A stretch of DNA of 64,000 bases, from positions 1 through 64,000 of the forward strand of contig CAYUVF010000009.1 in NCBI GenBank assembly GCA_964448045.1, read 5' to 3'. Positions 15,877-23,633 of the stretch are shown piece by piece. Position 1 is the stretch's first letter. Every line of letters begins with the position of its first letter. The translations under genes and the position numbers were made by a program. The DNA is from CAYUVF01 sp964448045 (GTDB lineage Bacteria; Bacteroidota; Rhodothermia; Rhodothermales; Salinibacteraceae). Below the pieces are notes generated by a model that did no database searches, had not been told where the DNA came from, and was given only the letters and a program-made list of their open reading frames with translations.

Positions 15877-17256
15877 ATGTCCTCCGATCGTTCGCCCGTT
15901 CTCGCTTTTGCCGTCCTACTTGCGGTCGCCCTCGTGTTTGTGGTGCCCCCGGCCGACGCGCAGTCGGATGCGCCGGTGCAGAGCGTGCTCGAAGGCCGGA
16001 TCACCGTACATCCCGAGATCGACTCGATCCCCAGCTACGGCGGATTTGAGCTGCTCGTCGCTCATCAGCAGGGAGACACGGTCGATACGCTGGGGGTTGC
16101 CACGACGGATCGGGACGGCCACTTTCGGATGACGGTCGAGGCGCCGGATCGCGGGATCTATCCCCTGGTCATCCGGCGGCGCGGCACCGTCGTGGCTTCC
16201 GATGATTTCGTCGTGGCACCCGGCGAAACCGCGACGCTGCAGGCGCAGCTGCCCGTCGGCAACCGCCCGCTGGCCATCCGCTCGCCGGAGAACTCCGCGT
16301 GGCTGGCCTATCGCAACACGGTAGCGCTACACCGCCAGCGGCTTATCGAACGGGTCCAGCAAGAGTCCGCCCCGACCGATTCCATCGGGTACAACGTCGA
16401 GCAGACGGCCAGCATCCTCTGGAATATGCCGAATGCTTATCCGAATACGCTCGGTGCTGCGTATGCCCGCGCCGAAGCCGTGACGCTGTTGGCCGGATGG
16501 AACGACTCGTTGGCCGTGGCCCGGGCACGTACCATCGCGCCGACGAATCCGCAGTTTCTGGATGCGGCACGGACGGCCCGCCGCGCCGAGGCCCGCCTGC
16601 GCGGCCAGGCGTCCGCGCTCGACCTGATGCGCACGTTCCAGTCGAAGGCCATCCGAGGGGCGCAGCAGGCCGCGCTACAGGCCGAGATCGTGCGGGCGCA
16701 CATCGACAGCCTCGAACAAGATCAGGCGCTCGACGCGGCCCGCAGGCTCCAGCAGGCGTTTCCGAATACGGAATGGGCCAACTGGGCGGAGCGCACGGCC
16801 TACGAGGTGCAAAACCTCATGCCCGGCATGCCCGCGCCCGAGTTTACCGTGACGACGTGGACCGGAGCAGAGCTGGATCTTACGGAGCTGCGCGGCCGGC
16901 CTGTCATTCTGGAGTTTTACCGACCTTCGACTCAATTGTACGAAAAGCAGATCGCCGCTCGAAATGCCGTTTACGAGCAGACGCGCGAAGATAACCTGGC
17001 GCTCGTATCGATCTCGCTCCAGCCCGACACGCTGCTGAACGAGGCCTTTTTCGACGGACGCGAACTGCCCGGCACACACGTTGTCGCTCCACCGGCGGTG
17101 GCGCAGGGCTTTGTGGGCACCTACAACCTTGGCTCGCTCCCGACGCGCTTTCTGATCAACGCCGAGGGTCAGATCGTCGGCAAATACGTCGGCAGCGCCT
17201 TTGTAGCGCTCCGGGAGGAGTTGGCCGCACTGCTCGATGCGGCCCCGCCTCGTTGA
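15877..17256 (+). CDS. Secreted thioredoxin-fold protein without CXXC
   Basis: 459 residues from the ATG at 15877, giving a signal peptide (MSSDRSPVLAFAVLLAVALV, cleavage near ADAQ). A GTG at 15820 overlapping the gatB stop as GTGA adds 19 residues and would suggest coupling. The N-terminal part resembles a DUF4369/carboxypeptidase-regulatory-like beta domain (VLEGRITVHPE and DRDGHFRMTVE). The C-terminal 150 residues are TlpA/redoxin-like (MPAPEFTVTTWTGAELDLTELRGRPVILEFYRPS), but where WCxPC is expected there is YRPSTQLYEKQ, so disulfide chemistry is excluded. Probably structural or binding, in the periplasm. Confidence 0.75.
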   Translation: MSSDRSPVLAFAVLLAVALVFVVPPADAQSDAPVQSVLEGRITVHPEIDSIPSYGGFELLVAHQQGDTVDTLGVATTDRDGHFRMTVEAPDRGIYPLVIRRRGTVVASDDFVVAPGETATLQAQLPVGNRPLAIRSPENSAWLAYRNTVALHRQRLIERVQQESAPTDSIGYNVEQTASILWNMPNAYPNTLGAAYARAEAVTLLAGWNDSLAVARARTIAPTNPQFLDAARTARRAEARLRGQASALDLMRTFQSKAIRGAQQAALQAEIVRAHIDSLEQDQALDAARRLQQAFPNTEWANWAERTAYEVQNLMPGMPAPEFTVTTWTGAELDLTELRGRPVILEFYRPSTQLYEKQIAARNAVYEQTREDNLALVSISLQPDTLLNEAFFDGRELPGTHVVAPPAVAQGFVGTYNLGSLPTRFLINAEGQIVGKYVGSAFVALREELAALLDAAPPR

Positions 17257-17343
17257 TTAAGCTGCCGCCCATCCCGATGTTACAGTCGTCCAGCCCCCAT
17301 TTTCGATGATCCCCGTACTTCGCTAAACCAGCACAGCCGGCTC

Positions 17344-17898
17344 ATGAGCACGATCTCCTACATCAAGAACTTCATCAAAGACCGCGACGTAGCGGCGATT
17401 ACGCCCTCATCCAAATTTCTCGTGCGGCGCGTGTGCCAGTGGATCGATTTCACCCAGCCCCAGGTTATCGTGGAATACGGACCGGGCACCGGGGTCTTTA
17501 GCGAGTACATCATGAAGCGCATGACGGCGGACTCCCGCCTCATCCTGATCGAGGGCAACGCCAACTTTGTCCAGAAGCTCCGGGCGATGTCGAGCGGCGA
17601 CGACCGGGTCGAGGTGGTTCACGACCGGGCCGAAAACGTCGCCCACGTGCTCGAACAAGCCGGCGAGACCGAGGCCGATTATGTGCTGTCGGGTATCCCG
17701 TTTTCGTTTCTTGACGAGGAGACGAAGCACGAACTCATCCAGAATACCCGCTCGATTCTCAGCGACGACGGCAAGTTCCTCGTTTACCAGAACTATAACC
17801 ACATGGAGGATCCGCTACGCCACCACTTCGGCTCGGTGAAAAAGGCCTACGAGATCCTCAACATTCCGCCGATGTTCCTCTACGAAGCGAGTAAATAG
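17344..17898 (+). CDS. Class I SAM-dependent methyltransferase, phospholipid/rRNA-methylase-like
   Basis: 184 residues. Motif I is VIVEYGPGTGVFSEYI, motif II RLILIEGNANFV, and a post-II motif DYVLSGIPFSFLDEE; these match PmtA-like phosphatidylethanolamine N-methyltransferases and Dim1/KsgA relatives. The N-terminal IKNFIKDRDVAAITPSSKFLVRRV, lacking a signal, is common in the PmtA-like group. Substrate assignment is tentative. Confidence 0.8.
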   Translation: MSTISYIKNFIKDRDVAAITPSSKFLVRRVCQWIDFTQPQVIVEYGPGTGVFSEYIMKRMTADSRLILIEGNANFVQKLRAMSSGDDRVEVVHDRAENVAHVLEQAGETEADYVLSGIPFSFLDEETKHELIQNTRSILSDDGKFLVYQNYNHMEDPLRHHFGSVKKAYEILNIPPMFLYEASK

Positions 17899-17955
17899 CG
17901 GCTCAGCGACTCGCTCCACTCTTTATCGACTCCGCTCACGAATACCTTGCCAATC

Positions 17956-18726
17956 ATGTTTATTGCCGGAAACTGGAAGATGCACACCGATGGGCCGCGA
18001 GCCCGCAACCTTGCGGGTGCCGTTGCAACGGGCGTTCACGAGCGGGGCGATGCGCTGGCGGGTGTCGAGGTGGCGGTCTGCCCGCCCTCGATTCATCTGA
18101 CAGTCGTGCGGGACGCGGTCGAGGGGGCGCCCGTGACCTATGGTGCGCAGAACATGCACACGGAGGACGAGGGGGCCTTCACCGGCGAGATCTCGGCCCC
18201 GATGTTGCGCTCCGTCGGATGCACATATGTGATTTTGGGCCACTCCGAACGCCGAAAGTATTACGACGAGACGGATGCCGAGGTTAATGCCAAGGTGAAG
18301 CAGGCGCTCCGCTACGACCTCGTGCCCATCGTGTGCGTCGGCGAGACAAAGGCGCAGCGCGATGCGGACGACGCCGAGGCCGTCGTGCGCACGCAGGTGA
18401 CGGGCGCGCTCGACGACGTCGCCATCGACGCGGCCGATCAGCTCGTGATTGCGTACGAGCCGGTCTGGGCCATCGGTACCGGCGAAACGGCCACGCCCGA
18501 GCAGGCGCAGGCCATGCACGCGTTCGTCCGCCGCGTCTTGGCCGACCAGTACGGCGACGACCTCGCTGCCGATGTGCGCATTCTCTACGGCGGCAGCATG
18601 AAGCCGCACAACGCCGCGGAGCTGCTCGCTCAGCCCGATCTGGACGGCGGGCTCATCGGCGGAGCCAGCCTCCAGGCCGATTCGTTTCTCGCCATCGCCG
18701 ACGCCGCGGCTGAGGTCATGGCGTAG
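17956..18726 (+). CDS. tpiA: Triosephosphate isomerase
   Basis: 256 residues from ATG 17956 (MFIAGNWKMH); a TTG nine bases upstream is also in frame. Interconverts DHAP and glyceraldehyde-3-phosphate. N6 and K8 in GNWKMH, catalytic H in ILGHSERR, catalytic E in YEPVWAIGTG, and the phosphate-binding YGGSMKPHNA and GGLIGGASL loops are all present. A strong terminator follows. Confidence 0.98.
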   Translation: MFIAGNWKMHTDGPRARNLAGAVATGVHERGDALAGVEVAVCPPSIHLTVVRDAVEGAPVTYGAQNMHTEDEGAFTGEISAPMLRSVGCTYVILGHSERRKYYDETDAEVNAKVKQALRYDLVPIVCVGETKAQRDADDAEAVVRTQVTGALDDVAIDAADQLVIAYEPVWAIGTGETATPEQAQAMHAFVRRVLADQYGDDLAADVRILYGGSMKPHNAAELLAQPDLDGGLIGGASLQADSFLAIADAAAEVMA

Positions 18727-18790
18727 TACAGAATCCAAATAGAAAGGACCAGATAGGGCCGCGCCGCTACGGCTACGGTTCGGCCCAACA

Positions 18791-18827
18791 AAAAAGCACC
18801 GGTCGCGCTGCTGCGCCGGTGCTTTTT
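18791..18827. terminator. Bidirectional rho-independent terminator
   Basis: AAAAAGCACCGG, 13-base loop, CCGGTGCTTTTT: a perfect twelve-base stem with A/T runs on both flanks. It separates tpiA (plus) from the FmdB-like gene (minus) and can end both transcripts. Confidence 0.9.
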
Positions 18828-18849
18828 GCATGCGTGAAGCCGCCGAGCG

Positions 18850-19131
18850 CTACTCGTCGCCGCTCGCGGCCGAGCTGGATTCGGACGACGAATCGCTGGT
18901 CGCGGCCGCACTGTCGCTGGACGAGCGGCCCGCGCTGCCATTCGAGGCCGATCCGTTGCCGTAATCGTTGACGTAGAAGCCGTCGCCCTTAAAGATGAGG
19001 CCGGCCGATCCGGTGATGATCCGCTCGACGTCCTGGCCCGTTTCGGGGCACGTCTCCAGCGGGTCGTCGGTGATGCGCTGTTCTATTTCGAAGGTCGTCC
19101 CATCCTCGCGGCGGTAAACGTACGTGGGCAT
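18850..19131 (-). CDS. FmdB-like putative regulatory protein with degraded zinc ribbon
   Basis: 93 residues. MPTYVYRREDGTTFEIEQRITD is the FmdB start, but the usual first CxxC (YxCxxCG) is REDG and the second is ETCPETGQ, leaving only one cysteine, so zinc binding is unlikely. The sequence continues RIITGSAGLIFKGDGFYVNDYG, also typical. The last 40 residues are Ser/Ala/Asp-rich and low-complexity. Confidence 0.82.
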   Translation of the reverse strand: MPTYVYRREDGTTFEIEQRITDDPLETCPETGQDVERIITGSAGLIFKGDGFYVNDYGNGSASNGSAGRSSSDSAAATSDSSSESSSAASGDE

Positions 19132-19330
19132 GGTGGTCGTTGGGGATGATCGGTTTCCGTGAACTATGGCGGCGGTTCGGGCGCGCGGCCCGATGGATGC
19201 GCTTCAAGAAGGCGTGCCAACAAATTATGTTCCAGCCCGGCAGGTCGGGGGAGAGGCTGCCCATCTGGCAGCTGGATGGCGGATGGCCGTTCGCCGGCGC
19301 ATCGGGGCGCGGCCCGATCGGCAGAGGGGC

Positions 19331-21592
19331 TCAGGCGAGGGCGCTCTCGCGGCCCGAGTCGCGGGCGAACATACAAGTCGACTGCGTTTCGTCGACCATG
19401 CGGCGAGGAAACTCGAAGTCGATGTTGGGCAGCAGGCCGAAGATGTTGAGGTCGGCCTGCGGGGCGCGGCGGACGTATTCGTTGAAGGCGCCCGTGGCGG
19501 CGATGCCCTCGGCGTTGGGGAGGCGTCCGAGGTCGATCAGCGTATCCAGGAACGCCTGCGCCTTTTCCTGTTCCGATGCATCGTTTACCACCGTAATCAG
19601 CCGAATCTCGGCCTCACGCCAATTCTGTGAGATTTTGTACGCGGTCAGAATCGACAGGTCGAGGTTGCCGATATCCATCGACACCGACCAGTCGGGGCTG
19701 CGGTCGCGGATCCACACGTTGATGCGCTGCTGCTGCCCGAAGCCCGCCTGCGGATGCGGCGCGTAGACGAGCGTGCCCAACTGCTCCTCGTCGGCCTCGC
19801 GGATGATTTGGCGATATTCTTCTTCGCGGTCGGGCGTTTGAGGCATCTGCAGGAAGATGATGTTGGGGCGGAAGAACGCGCCCCGCAGCGCCTGCATGCC
19901 GGCGACGACGCCTGTGCCGAAGTGGTCGCTCTGAATTGTAGCAGTGGAGGCGAAGACCCCGCGTTTGCGCAGTGCTTGCATCATGTTCCCCAGCTGTTTG
20001 GAGAAGTCCTCGGAGGCATCGGGCCGCTTCAGTCCCAAGATTTTCGCTGATCCCTGCGGATACGTGATGTCCTGAATCGTCAAAAACTCGCCCCGAAGCT
20101 CGCTCGGATTTTCGATTGGAATAAGCAGGTTGGGGCGCCAGGCGCGCTCCTGCATGGTGGGGAGCTCGGTCACCTTCTTCGCGGCCCACTCGGCGAAGGC
20201 GACGAACAGGCCGCTGCGCACGTCTTCGAACGGCGCATTGAGCTGGCGGCGCAGCAGGATCCAGTACACAAAGAGCGTGACGGCCAGCGCGAGGAAGCTG
20301 ACCGTGGAGTTAATGATGAACATCGCCAGCAGCGAGCCAGCGAGGCCGATCAGCGGGATGGAGATGGGCACTCGCAGATGCGGCCGGAAGCTCACGAGGT
20401 CGAGGCTCTGCTCGATCACCACGGCGCCGTTGATCATCGCGTAAGTAATCAAGAAGAACATCGTGATGAGCGGCGTGATGGCGTTGAGGTCGCGCACCAT
20501 CAGCGAGGCGAAAATGATGGCGCCGGTGACCATCATGGCGTGGCGCGGTTCGCCCTTTTCGGTGCGGGCGGCGAGCCAGTCGCTCACCGGGACGACGCGG
20601 TGTGCGCCCATCGCTTGCAAGATGCGCCCGGCGCCCACCATCGACGCCAGCGCCGAGGAGAACGTGGCGCCGAGTAATCCCGCGACCACGGCAGGGCCCC
20701 AATACGCCTTGTCGATCATCACGTAGTAGTTTTCTTGCAGCTCTTGCGGCGTCGCTGAGCGCGCGAGCCAGTAGGCCAACACCACGTAAATCACCACGCT
20801 GACACCGATGGCTGCCAGCGTCCCGACGGGGATGCTCCGGCGCGGGTTCTTCAGATCGCCCGACATGTTGGCGCCCGCCATGATGCCGGTCGTCGCCGGA
20901 AAGAAGACCGCGAACACGGTCCAGAACGTCGTTCCGGTGAAGGCGTCTTCGATGGAGCCGGGGAAGGTGCCCCACAGGTCGTGATCGGTGATGCCGTAGA
21001 CCATCGAGCCGTCCCACACGGCCAGGCCGATAGAGATGAGCGATCCGACGATGATCGCCATGATGACGTACTGCACGCGGATGGCAAGGTCGGCGCTGAT
21101 GTAGGCGATGCCGTAGAGCGAGAAGAAGACGACGAGGTCGACGAGGAGCGCCGAGTGTTCGGGGAAGACCCACAGCCAGCCCTCACGAAAGCCGAAAATG
21201 TACATGGTCACCGCGAGCGCCTGCGAGAGGTACCGCGGGATGCCGACGCTGCCACCCACTTCGAGCCCCAGCGATTGCGAGATGATCGCGTACGCCCCAC
21301 CCGCCCCGATGCGGATGTTGGTCGTGATCGACGACATCGCAAGCGCCGTGCACAGCGTGATGCCGAACGCGACCATCATGATCAGCAACCCGCCGAGGAT
21401 GCCGGCGTTGCCGATCACCCAGCCCTCGCGGAGGAACATGATCACGCCCAGAATCGTCAGCAGCGTGGGCGTGAACACGCCGCCAAAGGTGCCAAAGAGC
21501 TTGCGACTGCCGGACGGCGTGGCTTCGTCCGGTGGGCGAATGCTGTCGTCGATATCGACCTGCGGTGCCGTTGCGGTTTCGGGGTCGGCCAT
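19331..21592 (-). CDS. SLC12-like cation-chloride cotransporter (APC superfamily)
   Basis: 753 residues. A 40-residue polar N-terminus leads to about twelve membrane helices from FGTFGGVFTPTLLTILGVIMFLREG, with GGAYAIISQSLGLEVGGSVG and MAGANMSGDLKNPRRSIPVGT, signatures shared with Na-K-Cl/K-Cl cotransporters. A 250-residue cytoplasmic C-terminal domain (SEDFSKQLGNMMQALRKRGVFAS, DIGNLDLSILTAYKISQNWREAEIRLITVVND) matches SLC12 C-termini. Likely imports or exchanges K+/Na+ with chloride, useful in salt adaptation. Ion specificity is not deduced. Confidence 0.88.
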   Translation of the reverse strand: MADPETATAPQVDIDDSIRPPDEATPSGSRKLFGTFGGVFTPTLLTILGVIMFLREGWVIGNAGILGGLLIMMVAFGITLCTALAMSSITTNIRIGAGGAYAIISQSLGLEVGGSVGIPRYLSQALAVTMYIFGFREGWLWVFPEHSALLVDLVVFFSLYGIAYISADLAIRVQYVIMAIIVGSLISIGLAVWDGSMVYGITDHDLWGTFPGSIEDAFTGTTFWTVFAVFFPATTGIMAGANMSGDLKNPRRSIPVGTLAAIGVSVVIYVVLAYWLARSATPQELQENYYVMIDKAYWGPAVVAGLLGATFSSALASMVGAGRILQAMGAHRVVPVSDWLAARTEKGEPRHAMMVTGAIIFASLMVRDLNAITPLITMFFLITYAMINGAVVIEQSLDLVSFRPHLRVPISIPLIGLAGSLLAMFIINSTVSFLALAVTLFVYWILLRRQLNAPFEDVRSGLFVAFAEWAAKKVTELPTMQERAWRPNLLIPIENPSELRGEFLTIQDITYPQGSAKILGLKRPDASEDFSKQLGNMMQALRKRGVFASTATIQSDHFGTGVVAGMQALRGAFFRPNIIFLQMPQTPDREEEYRQIIREADEEQLGTLVYAPHPQAGFGQQQRINVWIRDRSPDWSVSMDIGNLDLSILTAYKISQNWREAEIRLITVVNDASEQEKAQAFLDTLIDLGRLPNAEGIAATGAFNEYVRRAPQADLNIFGLLPNIDFEFPRRMVDETQSTCMFARDSGRESALA

Positions 21593-21766
21593 GAAATGGC
21601 GGGGTCGTTGGCGCGTCAGTGCGAATCACTCGTGCCCAATATAGCAGCCCAGGGCCAAAAATAAACGTCCGATTGAGGCGCGCGGTCCGTAATGCGGAGG
21701 GCCGCTGATTGGGAGAAACTGAACGGATTGTTCCGCCGTGTGAGGTAGCCGTGTCCTTCTCACTCA

Positions 21767-23191
21767 ATGCCTTCGCTGATGTCCCCCGCTCCGCGCCGCG
21801 TCCTGCTGGTTTTGTTCACCGGCGTGCTGATGGCCGCGCTCGACATCGCCATCGTGGGGCCCGCGCTGCCGGCGCTGCGCGAGGCGTTCGGCGTCGATAA
21901 GCGGACGATCGCGTGGGTCTTCAACGTCTTCGTGCTGCTCAACCTCGTGGGCATCCCGCTGATGTCGCGCCTCGCCGATGTCTTCGGGCGGCGCACGCTG
22001 TTCGTGGCGGATGTGCTGCTCTTCGGCGCAGGGTCGCTCATCGTCGCCCTGGCGCCGAGCCTGACGGTGCTGCTCGCCGGGCGCGGCGTGCAGGGATTGG
22101 CCGCGGCAGGTATCTTTCCCGCGGCGAGCGCCGTGATCGGCGATACGTTTCCGCCCGAGCGGCGCGGGCGGGCGCTGGGCGTGCTCGGCGCGGTCTACGG
22201 CATCGCCTTCGTCATCGGCCCCATCCTCGCCGGCGTGCTGCTCAGCGTCGCCAGTTGGCCGTGGCTCTTCCTGATGAACCTGCCGCTGGCCGCCGTCGTC
22301 GCGGCATTCGGCTGGCGCATTCTGCCCGCGACGACAGGCGACGAAGAGCAGGCGCTCGACGGCCTCGGCATCGCGGTGCTGGGCATCGGACTCATCGCGC
22401 TGGCGTTTGGCATCAATCAGATTGATACACAGGCGCTCGGGAGCAGCCTGCTGTCGTGGCGCGTGGGGCCGTTCCTGCTCGGCGCGGCGTTGCTGCTGCC
22501 GGTGTTCCTCTGGGTCGAGCGCCGGGCGACGGATCCGCTGCTGCGCCTCGGGTTGTTTCGGAGCCGGCAGGTGGGCATCGCCAGCGCGCTGGCTTTTGGG
22601 GCGGGACTGACGGAGGCGGCGTTCATCTTTTTTCCCGATCTGGCCGTCGCCGCATTCGACGTGTCCGACTCCGCCGCGTCGTTCATGCTGCTGCCGCTCG
22701 TGGGAGCGGTGGCGGTCAGTTCGCCGGTGGCCGGGCGCATTCTCGACCGCGTCGGCTCGCGCGCCATCGTCATCAGCGGGACGGCGCTGCTGGTTATCGG
22801 CTTCGCGCTGATCGGGGCGGCGCCCGGTTCGCGTGTCGTCTTTTACAGCGGCTCGGTGGCGATTGGCGGCGGACTGGCGTGCCTGCTCGGCTCGTCGCTC
22901 AGCTACATCCTGCTGGCCGAGTCGACGGCGTCGGAGCGGACGGTGGCGCAGGGCGTCATCTCGCTGTTTCTCGGCATCGGGCAACTCGTCGGCGGGGCGT
23001 TCATCGGCGCGGTGGCCGAGTCGGGCACGACGGCGCTCGACGGATACACGCTGGCGTTTCAGATCATCGCGGGAATTGCGGCGGTGCTCACGCTGATCAG
23101 CTTTGCGCTCAAAGGCCGCGCGGCCGAGCAGGCGGCTTCCGCGGCGCCATCGGTGCCCGAATCGCCCGTCGAGGAGCCCTCCGGAACGTAA
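21767..23191 (+). CDS. MFS transporter, DHA2 (14-helix) type
   Basis: 474 residues, strongly hydrophobic with about fourteen segments. N-terminal LLVLFTGVLMAALDIAIVGPALPAL is the DHA2 motif, and NLVGIPLMSRLADVFGRRTLFV holds the conserved loop motif A. The ATG overlaps a second in-frame ATG (MSPAPRRV) twelve bases on. Typical role is proton-coupled efflux of drugs or amphiphiles; substrate unknown. Divergent from the SLC12-like gene. Confidence 0.88.
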   Translation: MPSLMSPAPRRVLLVLFTGVLMAALDIAIVGPALPALREAFGVDKRTIAWVFNVFVLLNLVGIPLMSRLADVFGRRTLFVADVLLFGAGSLIVALAPSLTVLLAGRGVQGLAAAGIFPAASAVIGDTFPPERRGRALGVLGAVYGIAFVIGPILAGVLLSVASWPWLFLMNLPLAAVVAAFGWRILPATTGDEEQALDGLGIAVLGIGLIALAFGINQIDTQALGSSLLSWRVGPFLLGAALLLPVFLWVERRATDPLLRLGLFRSRQVGIASALAFGAGLTEAAFIFFPDLAVAAFDVSDSAASFMLLPLVGAVAVSSPVAGRILDRVGSRAIVISGTALLVIGFALIGAAPGSRVVFYSGSVAIGGGLACLLGSSLSYILLAESTASERTVAQGVISLFLGIGQLVGGAFIGAVAESGTTALDGYTLAFQIIAGIAAVLTLISFALKGRAAEQAASAAPSVPESPVEEPSGT

Positions 23192-23370
23192 TGATGTCGT
23201 GAGGCCCCCCGCCGAGGGCCGGGAGCGTCTGCAACAGGGGCGTACGCACGCTGTTTGTACCCCAAATATTGACGCTTACGAGATTGTTTGGTAGCTGGAA
23301 ATTCCTTTACCCTTTCGTCTATCATTCCCAGGGAATCCAGAGCAAAAGGGTGGGGCGTCAGCTCTTTCTG

Positions 23371-23452
23371 GATTCCCGATTAGCTCGCTTCTCTCGTCAG
23401 TCGGACATGCGTCCTCGTGTGGAGTCGGGAATGACTTCGAATCTGACTTACC
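23371..23452. repeat. Dispersed repeat, copy A
   Basis: Starts CTGGATTCCCGATTAGCT and runs through CGTCAGTCGGAC to CGGGAATGACTTCG. A degenerate copy lies about 49690-49772 with the same order of blocks (CCCGATT-TAGCT, CGTCAGTC, GGGCATGACTTC). Ends are approximate. Confidence 0.6.
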
Positions 23453-23478
23453 AAAAACAGTTTCTACAAACCTAATTT

Positions 23479-23560
23479 TGTCATCCTGAGCTTGACTCAG
23501 GATCTCATTCACAAAGTGCCAAATAGCCCCTGGAGATCCCGGATCAAGTCCGGGATGACA
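23479..23560. repeat. REP-like inverted pair of hairpins
   Basis: Two 28-base elements in opposite orientation, 26 bases apart. The first (23479-23506) reads TGTCATCC, TGAG, loop CTTGA, CTCA, GGATCTC. The second (23533-23560, minus strand) reads TGTCATCC, CGGA, loop CTTGA, TCCG, GGATCTC. The four differing stem positions change on both sides so pairing is kept. Confidence 0.75.
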
Positions 23561-23633
23561 AGTTGCTCAAGTTCTATTAGGCTATAAACACCCACGCGTA
23601 CGCCGATCTGCTCACACGATTGTGGACGACCCT

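Larger units (their letters stand above)
23192..23633. other. Repeat-bearing intergenic stretch upstream of metE
   Basis: No gene supported. It contains a copy of a dispersed repeat (about 23371-23452, second copy near 49690-49772) and two REP-like hairpins at 23479-23506 and 23533-23560. No cobalamin or SAM riboswitch core was recognised before metE. Confidence 0.7.

Noticed and set aside
21764..22984. 406-residue minus-strand frame
   Set aside because: Arg/His/Gln-rich antisense of the MFS transporter.
23465..23633. Cobalamin or SAM riboswitch before metE
   Set aside because: The hairpins present are an inverted pair of REP-like elements; no conserved riboswitch core was found.
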